Positions 22,688 through 30,205 of a stretch of 64,000 nt of DNA are shown one piece after another. The DNA lies in contig NZ_UPPP01000052.1 of the NCBI RefSeq assembly GCF_900476375.1, positions 62,001-126,000 of the forward strand, in the 5' to 3' direction. The notes beneath the pieces were generated by a model that was not told the origin of the DNA, made no database searches, and saw nothing but the letters and a program-made list of their open reading frames with translations. A program made the translations under genes and the position numbers. Every line of letters begins with the position of its first letter. Positions within the stretch are counted from its first letter, which is position 1. This DNA is from Allolucifera butyrica (lineage in GTDB: Bacteria > Bacillota > Negativicutes > Sporomusales > UPPP01).

Positions 22688-22822
22688 ATGGCTGATAATT
22701 CGCGAACTAATTGTTCCCATCCCCGGATGTGCCCCCATCCGGAGTCGTTCCGGCAGCGCATCCGGCAAAAAAAACTTTCCCTCGAGCCGCTGCCCCCCGG
22801 TGAAACTAAGAAAGACCGCTAA
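22688..22822 (+). CDS. Small Cys/His protein of unknown function (44 aa)
   Basis: ATG at 22688 follows GGAGATGAGGTG. The product starts MADNSRTNCSHPRMCPHPES, giving a CSHPxxCPHP motif that could bind a metal, and is then basic. The stop (22820-22822) lies inside the stem of a family-B hairpin, so the C-terminus KKDR is encoded by repeat sequence. A good ribosome site and a patterned motif favour a real gene. No family is recognised. Confidence 0.5.
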   Translation: MADNSRTNCSHPRMCPHPESFRQRIRQKKLSLEPLPPGETKKDR

Positions 22823-22925
22823 CGCGGTTTTTCGGTCCATGGCGCAAGACTCGGGGCACAGGGAATCCATCTGGAAATCATTTTGAACGAACAATCCAGG
22901 CAGAAGGAGGACCGCCTGGTCATAA
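22809..22925. repeat. Repeat family B, copy 3
   Basis: Hairpin AAAGACCGC-TAAC-GCGGTTTTT then CGGTCCATGGCGCAAGAC and TCGGGGCACAGGG. It overlaps the 3' end of the 44-aa gene. Confidence 0.6.
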
Positions 22926-22956
22926 GCGGAAGTAATTGTCAATTGGAGAATAATAG

Positions 22957-22988
22957 TAAAAGGCAGGACAGCCAGTCCTGCCTTTTTA
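22957..22988 (-). terminator. Terminator of the Cys-rich small gene
   Basis: AAAGGCAGGAC and GTCCTGCCTTT form an 11-bp stem with a 5-nt loop, T-rich on both sides, so it may work in both directions. Confidence 0.85.
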
Positions 22989-23123
22989 CTATTTCTTATT
23001 ATCACGCATACAAAACACTTTACTTTCACTATCGCGATGGTAATTGATGCAGGCACAGCACTTGCCATGCCGTTCACACTGTTTATTGGGGCAGGTGCAA
23101 TTCTGTTCGTTACAGTTGGCCAC
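22989..23123 (-). CDS. Cysteine-rich small protein (44 aa), DUF6485-like
   Basis: GTG start at 23123 with GAGGAGG placed ~6 nt upstream, ending at 22989 right before a terminator. The product begins MANCNEQNCTCPNKQC and continues ERHGKCCACINYHR..FCM, with nine cysteines in 44 residues. The spacing C..C.C....C.R.GKCC.C..YHR resembles the small DUF6485-type Cys-rich proteins common in anaerobes; the assignment is from memory of the pattern. A metal-binding role is plausible but unproven. Confidence 0.75.
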   Translation of the reverse strand: MANCNEQNCTCPNKQCERHGKCCACINYHRDSESKVFCMRDNKK

Positions 23124-23213
23124 TTCTTTCCTCCTCTTCTTATTTAAAATCTATTATTATGGTATCATACGGCACCCAGTTTGCGTAGACCTTTTTACGC
23201 GGCCGGAAATATG

Positions 23214-24575
23214 TTAAACCTTGGGCAAATCCGCCAGATTGGCGGCAAGTTCCGTCTCCTCGCAAGGCGTATCCTCCATTTGCCCGCTGAAATAATGGTC
23301 ATATGCCGCCATATCAAAATGACCATGGCCCGATAAACAAAACAGGATGGTTTTAGCACGGCCCTCTTCCCGGGCCTGTAAAGCTTCCACAATAGCACCC
23401 CGGACAGCGTGCGACGATTCGGGCGCCGGCACAATCCCCTCTGCTTTCGCAAACCCTACGGCCGCCTCAAATACTTCCGTCTGGTTATAAGCCCGGGCTT
23501 CAATGTAACCGTCGTGATAAAGCTGGCTTATCAGGGGAGACTCGCCATGATAGCGCAGGCCGCCGGCATGAATACCCGAAGGCATAAAATTGTGTCCAAG
23601 GGTATACATCTTCATCATCGGCGTCAGTTTTCCCAGGTCGCCATAGTCATAGGCAAAAACACCCCGGGTTAATGACGGGCAGGCTGTTGGTTCCACCGCT
23701 ACGGCCCGGATGTTCCTGCCGGCAAACCGGTCCTGCAGGAAGGGAAAAGCAATACCGGCAAAATTGCTGCCACCACCGCAGCAGCCAATAACTACATCCG
23801 GATAATCTCCCGCTTTTTCCATTTGCTTTTTCGCTTCCAGACCAATCACGGTCTGATGCAAAATTACATGATTCAGTACACTGCCAAGGGCATAATTGGT
23901 ATCTTCCCGCCCGGCGGCCTCTTCCACCGCCTCCGAAATCGCCAAACCCAAACTACCGGGCGAGTCCGGGGCGACTGCAAGTACACTGCGTCCGGCCTGA
24001 GTGCGGGCTGAAGGGCTGGCTATAACTTCAGCGCCATAAATCTGCATGAACGAACGGCGGTAGGGCTTCTGGCGATAACTGACTTTCACCATATAGACGA
24101 TGCACTCCATATCATAAAAACTGCAGGCCAGACTCAGCGCGCTGCCCCATTGGCCGGCTCCCGTTTCCGTTGCCAGCCGCTTTATACCGGCTACCTTATT
24201 ATAATAGGCCTGAGGAATGGACGTATTGGCCTTGTGGCTGCCCGCGGGGCTGGCTCCTTCATATTTATAGTAAATCCGGGCCGGCGTATCCAATGCCTTT
24301 TCCAGTTCATAGGCCCGGATGAGAGGAGTCGGACGCCAAATCCGGTATTTGTTAGCCACTTCGTCGGGAATATCAATCCACCGTTCCTGACTAACCTCCT
24401 GTCGAATCAGTTCCAGGGGAAAAATTGGCATCAAGTCCTCCGGCACGACCGGTTTGCCCGTTGCCGGGTGCAGTGGCGGCAGCAGCTTGTTAGGCATATC
24501 GGCCTGGATGTTGTACCACTGGCGGGGAATTTCCTTCTCGCTAAGTAAAATCTTTTTTTCCGGTTGCATTATCAT
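23214..24575 (-). CDS. trpB: TrpB2-type tryptophan synthase beta chain-like protein
   Basis: A 453-residue PLP enzyme of the TrpB2 group, longer than classical TrpB (~400). [13 protein letters not shown] holds the PLP-binding Lys, and [10 protein letters not shown] is the phosphate-binding loop. The N-terminal [15 protein letters not shown] and a long leader region are typical of TrpB2. It converts indole (or phosphoserine in some relatives) and serine to tryptophan. No trpA is adjacent. The gene lies behind a T-box leader, so its expression should respond to an uncharged tRNA. The start is ATG 24575, or ATG two codons later with a better-spaced GAGGAG. Confidence 0.92.
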   Translation of the reverse strand: MIMQPEKKILLSEKEIPRQWYNIQADMPNKLLPPLHPATGKPVVPEDLMPIFPLELIRQEVSQERWIDIPDEVANKYRIWRPTPLIRAYELEKALDTPARIYYKYEGASPAGSHKANTSIPQAYYNKVAGIKRLATETGAGQWGSALSLACSFYDMECIVYMVKVSYRQKPYRRSFMQIYGAEVIASPSARTQAGRSVLAVAPDSPGSLGLAISEAVEEAAGREDTNYALGSVLNHVILHQTVIGLEAKKQMEKAGDYPDVVIGCCGGGSNFAGIAFPFLQDRFAGRNIRAVAVEPTACPSLTRGVFAYDYGDLGKLTPMMKMYTLGHNFMPSGIHAGGLRYHGESPLISQLYHDGYIEARAYNQTEVFEAAVGFAKAEGIVPAPESSHAVRGAIVEALQAREEGRAKTILFCLSGHGHFDMAAYDHYFSGQMEDTPCEETELAANLADLPKV

Positions 24576-24592
24576 GCACTCCTCTTTTTACT

Positions 24593-24880
24593 AAAAATAA
24601 AAACTCCCATCCCTCAAGGGACGAGAGTCAACTCGCGGTACCACCCTGCTTGACTGAAAAATCAGTCCGCCTTATCCAGGTACGGGACAATGGTCGCCGA
24701 TACCCGTTTCCTGTTAACGGAGGAATCACCGGCAGCGCCTACCCCATAACGGCTCAGGCTGCATTTCCCGGGCCCATTCCCCGCATGACCATCAACACCG
24801 GTCTTTCCACTCCCACCGGCTCGCTGCAGTCTTTGTCACGCGGATACTTTTCCCGTTCATTAATGATCAAGGTATGCATT
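24593..24880 (-). promoter_or_regulatory. T-box leader of the trpB2 gene
   Basis: On the minus strand AGGGTGGTACCGCG (24634-24647) is the canonical T-box sequence. It is followed by a terminator, ACTCTCGTCCC-TTGA-GGGATGGGAGT with TTTTATTTTT (24594-24632). Upstream, GCGAGCCGG..GGGAGTGGAAAG and GGGAATGGGCCC match stem I of the class. The TGG at 24774-24776 is the candidate tryptophan specifier, which would fit the gene it controls; the exact codon needs a folded model. Confidence 0.92.
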
Positions 24881-24960
24881 TATTGTCTAAATTATAGCAA
24901 CATAGCCTAGTAATAGTCAATCATTTCCTTTTTGTTTAGGCTGCATTCCCTTAATTTTTA

Positions 24961-25010
24961 TTGACATGTCAACAAAAAGAGGGCTATAATTGGTGTTAGT
25001 CGAGACTAAC
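24961..25010 (+). promoter_or_regulatory. Promoter with two dyad operators for the TetR-efflux operon
   Basis: TTGACA at 24961-24966 and TATAAT at 24985-24990 are separated by 18 nt. Two palindromes overlap or adjoin it: TTGACATGTCAA (24961-24972) over the -35, and GTTAGTC-GA-GACTAAC (24995-25010) just after the -10. Both are plausible TetR operators giving autoregulation. Confidence 0.75.
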
Positions 25011-25037
25011 ATCGGTTCTGAACAAGAGGTGACATCC

Positions 25038-25625
25038 ATGACGGTTCAGGAAGCAGGAACAGCTGATAAAATTTTAACTGCCGCGCTTGAACTCATGAGC
25101 CAAAAAGGGTACCGGGCCGTAACTATGCGAGAAATCGCCGCTGCGGCTGGGGTTTGTGAAATGACGGTATTCCGGCACTTTGGCAATAAAAGGCGGGTAT
25201 TGGAAGCTGCAGTGTTACGGCATTCCTATGCGCTGCCCATGAAAAAAATTTTTGCTGAAAACATCGTCTGGGACTTGGAACAGGATCTGTTACTAATTAG
25301 TCATGTCTATCGCGATTACATCAAACGGAACATCTCTCTCATTTTACTTTTCATCAAAGAATCGGACAGCACTGCCGAACTTCGTCCGTTGGCCCTCGAA
25401 AGTCCGCGTCAATTAGCAAGTTATCTGACCGATTATTTTCGAACCATGCAGGCAAAAGGAAAAATAATTCCCACGAATGCCCAAGCCCAAGCCGTTGCGT
25501 TTTTGGCGATTAACTTTGGTTTTTATTTTTCAGCCCTATTGACCGGCCGCGAAATTATCAATCTTACTGACGAGACATTCATCGAAACCAGCGTACGGAA
25601 CTTCTGCCGCGGCTTGCAGGCATAA
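25038..25625 (+). CDS. TetR/AcrR-family transcriptional repressor
   Basis: About 195 residues. The N-terminal helix-turn-helix reads AVTMREIAAAAGVCEMTVFRHFGNK; the C-terminal ligand domain is helical and typical of the family. The ATG at 25038 (MTVQEAG) has GAGGTG upstream; the frame is open further 5' into the promoter. It precedes an efflux pump in the same direction, with 40 nt between, so it most likely represses its own operon and is released by a pump substrate. Confidence 0.9.
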   Translation: MTVQEAGTADKILTAALELMSQKGYRAVTMREIAAAAGVCEMTVFRHFGNKRRVLEAAVLRHSYALPMKKIFAENIVWDLEQDLLLISHVYRDYIKRNISLILLFIKESDSTAELRPLALESPRQLASYLTDYFRTMQAKGKIIPTNAQAQAVAFLAINFGFYFSALLTGREIINLTDETFIETSVRNFCRGLQA

Positions 25626-25665
25626 ACAAATTCGAGACAAAAGTTAAAGACAGGAGTGTTTTACC

Positions 25666-26682
25666 ATGCCGGAAAATAACGGAAAGCAAAAACGGATTGT
25701 CTTTGTTGCCGCTCTGTTTGTACTGGTGGGTCTTGCCGGCGGCGGCTGGTGGTGGTATCAGTCCACCAAATATGTGAATACCGACGACGCCCGGGTAAGC
25801 GGCACCATCGTCAGCGTCAGCGCTAAAATTCCGGGCCGGGTTTCGGAAGTTTTGGTTAAAGAAGGCGATCAAGTTAAAGAAGGGCAGGTAGTTGCCCGGC
25901 TTGACCCCAGGGACGTTCAGGCCCAGAAGGACAAAGCCAACGCTGCACTTGCCGTTGCCAGGGCCCGCTACGATGAAGCCTTGGCGGGTTCCCGTCCCCA
26001 GGAAATCGCGGCGGCCCGGGCTGAACTGGCGCAGGCAGATGCTTCTTTTGATAATACTTATAAAAATTATACCCGGATGGAGAAATTGTACCGGGACGGG
26101 GCGATCAGCTCCTCCCAGCGCGACAGCGCCGAAACGGCTTATCTGGTTGCCAAGGACACGGCGAATGCCGTCCGTCAGAAACTGGACCTTGCGGTAACCG
26201 GTTCCCGGGATGAGGACATTCGCGCTGCCGCCGCCCAGGTAAAGCAGGCACAAGCTGAGCTGGAGGCTGCTAACCTCGATACGGAATACACCAGCATAAC
26301 CTCCCCCGTAACCGGTGTTGTCGCCCAAAAATCGGTCAACGCCGGTGAAATGGTCGCTGCCGGACAAACTCTGTTTTCCGTAGTTGATTCCCAGGACCTC
26401 TGGCTCAATGCCCGCATTGAAGAAACCAAAATCGGCCAAATCAAAGTGGGCCAACCCGTTGATTATACCATTGACGGATATCCTGGCAGAACCTTTACCG
26501 GCCAGGTTCTTGAAATCGGCAGCGCCACGAATTCCACCTTTGCCCTTGTGCCGACGGAAAACACGTCAGGCAACTTCACTAAAGTCACGCAACGCATTCC
26601 CATAAAAATTTCTCTGCCTCAAGACAGTGGCGTTGTCTTCCGGCCCGGTATGCAGGCGGTTATTGACATTCATCTCAAGTAG
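25666..26682 (+). CDS. HlyD/EmrA-family membrane fusion protein
   Basis: 338 residues with one N-terminal membrane helix (IVFVAALFVLVGLAGG), a lipoyl-like half (VSGTIVSVSAKIPGRVSEVLVKEGDQVKEGQVVARLDPRD), a coiled-coil hairpin rich in Ala/Gln/Glu, and the second lipoyl half (EYTSITSPVTGVVAQKSVNAGEMV). It bridges the inner-membrane pump encoded next to the outer envelope, implying a diderm cell. The last base of its TAG stop is also the first base of a family-A repeat. Confidence 0.93.
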   Translation: MPENNGKQKRIVFVAALFVLVGLAGGGWWWYQSTKYVNTDDARVSGTIVSVSAKIPGRVSEVLVKEGDQVKEGQVVARLDPRDVQAQKDKANAALAVARARYDEALAGSRPQEIAAARAELAQADASFDNTYKNYTRMEKLYRDGAISSSQRDSAETAYLVAKDTANAVRQKLDLAVTGSRDEDIRAAAAQVKQAQAELEAANLDTEYTSITSPVTGVVAQKSVNAGEMVAAGQTLFSVVDSQDLWLNARIEETKIGQIKVGQPVDYTIDGYPGRTFTGQVLEIGSATNSTFALVPTENTSGNFTKVTQRIPIKISLPQDSGVVFRPGMQAVIDIHLK

Positions 26683-26805
26683 AGTCTGCTTAAAAAGATG
26701 CGGATACTAGGCGTGGCGAGCATTCGAACGAAGACGTACTTAAGGCCGTACGTTGAGTGAGAACGCGCAGCCGCAACAACGTAGACGCGCTTTTTAAGCG
26801 GACTC
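26682..26805. repeat. Repeat family A, copy 2 (inside the efflux operon)
   Basis: 124 bp with ends GAGTCTGCTTAAAAAG and CTTTTTAAGCGGACTC. Relative to copy 1, the fourth base pair changes from C-G to T-A on both arms, which keeps the pairing. It separates the hlyD-like and DHA2 genes. Flanks AAGTA and GAGTA match at 4 of 5 bases. Confidence 0.8.
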
Positions 26806-26835
26806 GAGTAACAGGGTAGACGGAGGAAATAAATT

Positions 26836-28401
26836 ATGCTAATACCCCGTTTGAATATCCCCGATTCCCGCTATCGCTGGTTCGCTTTGGGAACCACCTT
26901 AATCGGCGGATTTATGAGCATATTGGATACCAGTATTGTAAATATTGCCGTGCCCAAAATGATGGCCGCCTTTTCCGTAGGTACGGATGATGCTCAGTGG
27001 ATCCTCACGGCCTACATGCTGACCATGGGTGTCCTGCAACCGGCCACCGGTTATCTTTGCAACACCTTCGGTGCCCGCCGCATGTACCTTTTAAGCCTTT
27101 TCACCTTTGTTGTCGGTTCCGCTTTATGCGGTATGGCCTGGAGCAACGACAGCATGATTGCCTTCCGGGTCTTTCAGGCGATCGGCGGTGGGCTGATTAT
27201 CCCAATTACCATGTCGATTGTTTATCAGGAATTCCCCCCGGCCGAACGCAATATAGCCCTTGGCATCTGGGGTATGTCTGTAGCCATGGCGCCGGCAGTA
27301 GGGCCGACTTTAAGCGGTTATCTCGTTGATTACTGGGATTGGCGCTATATATTTACTATTAATATTCCGGTTGGAATTCTCGGGTATGTTGTCGCTTCTC
27401 TGGTCCTAAGAGAAACTACATTAATAAAAAATACGAAATTTGATTATGCCGGCTTTCTCACTTCCTCAACCGGCTTATTTTGTCTCTTGCTGGCCTTAAG
27501 CAAGGGAGTGGATAAAGGCTGGGATTCTTTTTACATTGTTTCCCTCCTTTATGCGGCTTTTGCCCTGCTGACTCTCTTCATTCTAATTGAGCTCTCCACG
27601 GACAATCCCATGCTGGATTTAACCCTTTTCAAAGACTGGAACTTTACGGTCGGCAGTATATTCGTATTTATTACAACCACCATTCTAATGGGCAGCATGT
27701 TTATGGTGCCGCTGTTTTTGGAAAATCTTTTGGGACATACGGCTATGCAATCAGGCATGCTGTTGTTGCCGGCTGCTCTGGTCGGAGGCTTTTTAATGCC
27801 GGTCGCCGCCAAACTGGCCGACCGGTTTGGCGCTAAACCTTTCGTCATTCTGGGTGCTCTCTTTGCACTGGGCGGCACCTTTCCTTTGATGTATATCGAC
27901 CTTGACACCAGTTCGCAGTATGTCGTTTTTGTGCAAATACTGCGGGGAGTTTTTATCGGCCTGGCGATGATGACGTGTACCGTACTCAGTATGAATAATG
28001 TCCCCATGGCCAAAGTAAGCCAAGCCTCGGCTATTAACAATACGCTGCGGCAGGTAAGCGGTTCTTTCGGTATTGCCGTACTCTCAACAGTGCTGCAAAA
28101 CCGCCAAATTTTTCACACCGCCCAGATTGCCGCCGCCATGAACAATACGTCTCCCGCCGCGCGTACCATGATTCAATATGGTGAAAAACTTTTTGCTCAC
28201 GCCGGCAGCACCGCCAGTGTGGCCCATCAGCAGTCCCTGGTTCTGCTCAACAGCCTGGTCCAAAGGCAGGCTATTATTTTCACTTATGATGATGCTTTCT
28301 GGGTACTTGGCGTTTTTGCCATTTTAGGTGTAGTTGCCGCACTCTTGCTGAAACAAACGAAGGCGGGACATGGCGGCCAAACCGTAGTGGCGATGGAGTA
28401 A
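26836..28401 (+). CDS. DHA2-family (EmrB/QacA) multidrug MFS transporter
   Basis: 521 residues with 14 predicted membrane helices. LDTSIVNIAVPKM (motif D1 of DHA2), the motif-C-like GMSVAMAPAVGPTLSGYLVDYWDWRYIFTIN (split here at the loop) and the long second half are diagnostic. Proton-driven drug export with the HlyD-type partner upstream is the expected function; the substrate is unknown. ATG follows ACGGAGGAAATAAATT. The gap to the partner gene is filled by repeat A copy 2. Confidence 0.93.
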   Translation: MLIPRLNIPDSRYRWFALGTTLIGGFMSILDTSIVNIAVPKMMAAFSVGTDDAQWILTAYMLTMGVLQPATGYLCNTFGARRMYLLSLFTFVVGSALCGMAWSNDSMIAFRVFQAIGGGLIIPITMSIVYQEFPPAERNIALGIWGMSVAMAPAVGPTLSGYLVDYWDWRYIFTINIPVGILGYVVASLVLRETTLIKNTKFDYAGFLTSSTGLFCLLLALSKGVDKGWDSFYIVSLLYAAFALLTLFILIELSTDNPMLDLTLFKDWNFTVGSIFVFITTTILMGSMFMVPLFLENLLGHTAMQSGMLLLPAALVGGFLMPVAAKLADRFGAKPFVILGALFALGGTFPLMYIDLDTSSQYVVFVQILRGVFIGLAMMTCTVLSMNNVPMAKVSQASAINNTLRQVSGSFGIAVLSTVLQNRQIFHTAQIAAAMNNTSPAARTMIQYGEKLFAHAGSTASVAHQQSLVLLNSLVQRQAIIFTYDDAFWVLGVFAILGVVAALLLKQTKAGHGGQTVVAME

Positions 28402-28407
28402 AAAACA

Positions 28408-28470
28408 AAACCATGTATGTAAGAAACGGCTCCGAAGAACCTTCGTAGCCGTTTCTTACATACATGGTTT
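28408..28470. terminator. Long bidirectional hairpin terminator
   Basis: AAACCATGTATGTAAGAAAC pairs perfectly with its complement at 28451-28470; with further pairs toward the loop the stem is about 24 bp. It lies between convergent genes. Confidence 0.85.
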
Positions 28471-28472
28471 CA

Positions 28473-28913
28473 TTATGGACGGCTCGTTGTTTCGTCAAAT
28501 CCGGTGGCATCCGCTTCGGGAAGCTGGGGCAGCGGCGCTTTGAGAGTAATCGTAAAGGTATGATTCGTCGCGTCAATGTTATTTTTGACAAAAGTCACTT
28601 CTTTCGTGACGGCACTATTACTTAAAAAGTCCAGCCATAACCGGAACTGGTAGCCTTCAGGCACTTCAAACTTCAGAGTTTGTCCGGAAGAAGCGGGTAA
28701 AAGGGTTATTTTTTCCCCCATGCCGGATATGCCGATGCCGTCAAGCTGCTTGCCGGCAAAGGGATATTGCCAGAAATAATCCGGGTTTTCAATCGTTAAA
28801 TGAACCGTTACGGTAATCAAATCATTCTGTGGTGCCGCTTCTATGATCCGTCCGTTCCCGACCGCAAAAAATACCAACAGCAGACATAAAAACAAGCATT
28901 TTCTGGCAAACAT
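28473..28913 (-). CDS. Secreted protein of unknown function
   Basis: About 146 residues beginning MFARKCLFLCLLLVFFAVGNG..IIEAAP, a signal peptide. The mature part looks beta-rich (LITVTVHLTIENPDYFWQYP and a later KEVTFVKNNIDATNHTFTI). The ATG at 28913 was chosen because AGGAGG is 7 nt upstream; two earlier in-frame ATGs overlap or precede that site. No family is recognised. It is monocistronic between two terminators. Confidence 0.65.
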   Translation of the reverse strand: MFARKCLFLCLLLVFFAVGNGRIIEAAPQNDLITVTVHLTIENPDYFWQYPFAGKQLDGIGISGMGEKITLLPASSGQTLKFEVPEGYQFRLWLDFLSNSAVTKEVTFVKNNIDATNHTFTITLKAPLPQLPEADATGFDETTSRP

Positions 28914-28980
28914 ACACATTCCTCCTATATTAATCAAATATTACATACAATTTCTTTTTTTCCAAGCGATTTCCTCCTAT

Positions 28981-29015
28981 AAAAAAGACGCCAAACTCTT
29001 ATAGAGTCCGGCGTC
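28981..29015 (-). terminator. Terminator of the GDT1-family gene
   Basis: On the minus strand GACGCCGGACTC and GAGTTTGGCGTC pair around TATAA, followed by TTTTTT. It overlaps the 3' end of the gene. Confidence 0.85.
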
Positions 29016-29670
29016 GTAACGGAAATTCAATTTTTTCCCGGCGGCTTATCTTGTATATCAGCCAGCCAAGCAACACCAGGCCGCCGGCTATCACCGGCAG
29101 GGTAAGCACTTGCTGCGGCAAGGAAATGTATAAACTGCCCAGACCAAAAATAATAAACACGGTTGCCGCCAGCCATTTCACAACTTTCGCCGGTATTTTC
29201 CGGCCCAATGTTGCACCCGCAAGAATTCCCACGCCGTCGGCAATGATCATGCCGGTGGTTGTGCCCAGCCAAACCGGTATGATTGTATTAAACTGAGCTG
29301 CCAGGGCTACTGTAGCCAACTGGGTTTTATCGCCCATTTCGGCCATAAAAAAGCCGGCAAATACCGTCCAAAAAGGATTATAACTGCATTCCATTTCCCC
29401 GCCGCCTAAATCATCGCCCCGGATGGTCCATAAACCAAAACCGATAAAGGATGCGGCAGCGGCTATTTGTATATATTCCATAGGTATCCAGTGTGTTAGA
29501 TAACTACCAATGAAAACGGCAAATAAATGATTAACAAGGGTTGCGGCTAAAACGCCCCCCATGACGGTCTGCCAGCGATAACACGTTGCGAAAGCTACAG
29601 CGAGTAATTGGGTTTTATCCCCCATTTCCGCCAGCACTACAAAAAACAATGAAGTAAGATAGGCAGTCAT
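28999..29670 (-). CDS. UPF0016/GDT1 (TMEM165) family manganese exporter
   Basis: About 223 residues with six helices arranged as two repeats. Each repeat carries the signature EMGDKTQ: once as VVLAEMGDKTQLLAVAFA and once as FMAEMGDKTQLATVALA. Members (MneA, Mnx, GDT1, TMEM165) move Mn2+ or Ca2+ in exchange for protons. ATG at 29670 (MTAYLTSLF) follows AAAGGGGGATTATCT; eight codons upstream are open but lack a site. A yybP-ykoY riboswitch lies upstream, supporting Mn export in this case. Confidence 0.93.
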   Translation of the reverse strand: MTAYLTSLFFVVLAEMGDKTQLLAVAFATCYRWQTVMGGVLAATLVNHLFAVFIGSYLTHWIPMEYIQIAAAASFIGFGLWTIRGDDLGGGEMECSYNPFWTVFAGFFMAEMGDKTQLATVALAAQFNTIIPVWLGTTTGMIIADGVGILAGATLGRKIPAKVVKWLAATVFIIFGLGSLYISLPQQVLTLPVIAGGLVLLGWLIYKISRREKIEFPLRRRTL

Positions 29671-29702
29671 AGATAATCCCCCTTTGTATTTCAACCCGGT
29701 CC

Positions 29703-29877
29703 GAGCCTGCTTAAAAAGATGCAGATACTAGGCGCGGCGAGCATTCGAACGAGGCGTACTCAGGCGTACGTTGAGTAAGAACGCGCAGCCGCAACAACGT
29801 TAGGTCCCACATTTCGCAATATGTCAGGTGTTATAGGACTGCGAAAAGTGGGATTGATGCGCTTTTTAAACAGGCTC
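29703..29877. repeat. Repeat family A, copy 3 with a nested hairpin insert
   Basis: 175 bp, with ends as in copy 1. About 54 extra bases (29801-29857) replace AGAC near the right end and form their own stem, CCCACATTTCGCA with TGCGAAAAGTGGG. It lies in the leader between the Mn riboswitch and its gene. Confidence 0.8.
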
Positions 29878-29885
29878 AATCCCAT

Positions 29886-30012
29886 AAAAAACGAGACACA
29901 TTAGTATGACTTAAGTCATACCAAAGGTCTCGCTAATTGGTCACTGCCAACGATAAGGCCAGGTGGCACCACCAGTATGTTGACCTTATCTTGCAAGCTA
30001 CTCCCCTTAGGT
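29886..30012 (-). promoter_or_regulatory. yybP-ykoY manganese riboswitch with terminator
   Basis: On the minus strand TAAGGGGAGTAGC opens the motif (from about 30010), followed by GATAAGGTCAACATAC and AGCGAGACCTTTG (near 29922-29935), the conserved elements of the yybP-ykoY class. A terminator follows: CGAGAC..GTATGAC-TTAA-GTCATAC..GTCTCG then TTTTTT (29886-29932). Mn2+ binding is expected to stop termination and turn on the exporter gene. Confidence 0.9.
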
Positions 30013-30033
30013 TAATAACATTCTGTTAATTGC

Positions 30034-30062
30034 AGTATAATATAGGTTTTATCCGCTGTCAA
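30034..30062 (-). promoter_or_regulatory. Promoter of the Mn riboswitch-GDT1 transcript
   Basis: TTGACA (30057-30062), a 17-nt spacer, and TATACT (30034-30039), about 25 nt before the riboswitch. Confidence 0.8.
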
Positions 30063-30146
30063 TCGCTCCTATCCGGAGCTCCGGTTTCCCAGGAGGCAAA
30101 TTTCATTAGTGTAATCTTATATTGTCGCCTTAGAAGAAATGGCATC

Positions 30147-30187
30147 GAAAAACTCCCGTTCGCTTCGATAGCTGACGGGAGTTTTTC
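30147..30187 (-). terminator. Terminator of the gluconate operon
   Basis: AAAAACTCCCGT and ACGGGAGTTTTT form a 12-bp stem around a ~16-nt loop just after the transporter stop. Confidence 0.85.
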
Positions 30188-30205
30188 GACTACCTTATTA
30201 ACATT

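Noticed and set aside
25579-26454. Long open frame (291 codons) on the minus strand across the TetR and HlyD-type genes
   Set aside because: It is antisense to two well-supported genes, has a composition driven by their codon bias and no recognisable motif or ribosome site.
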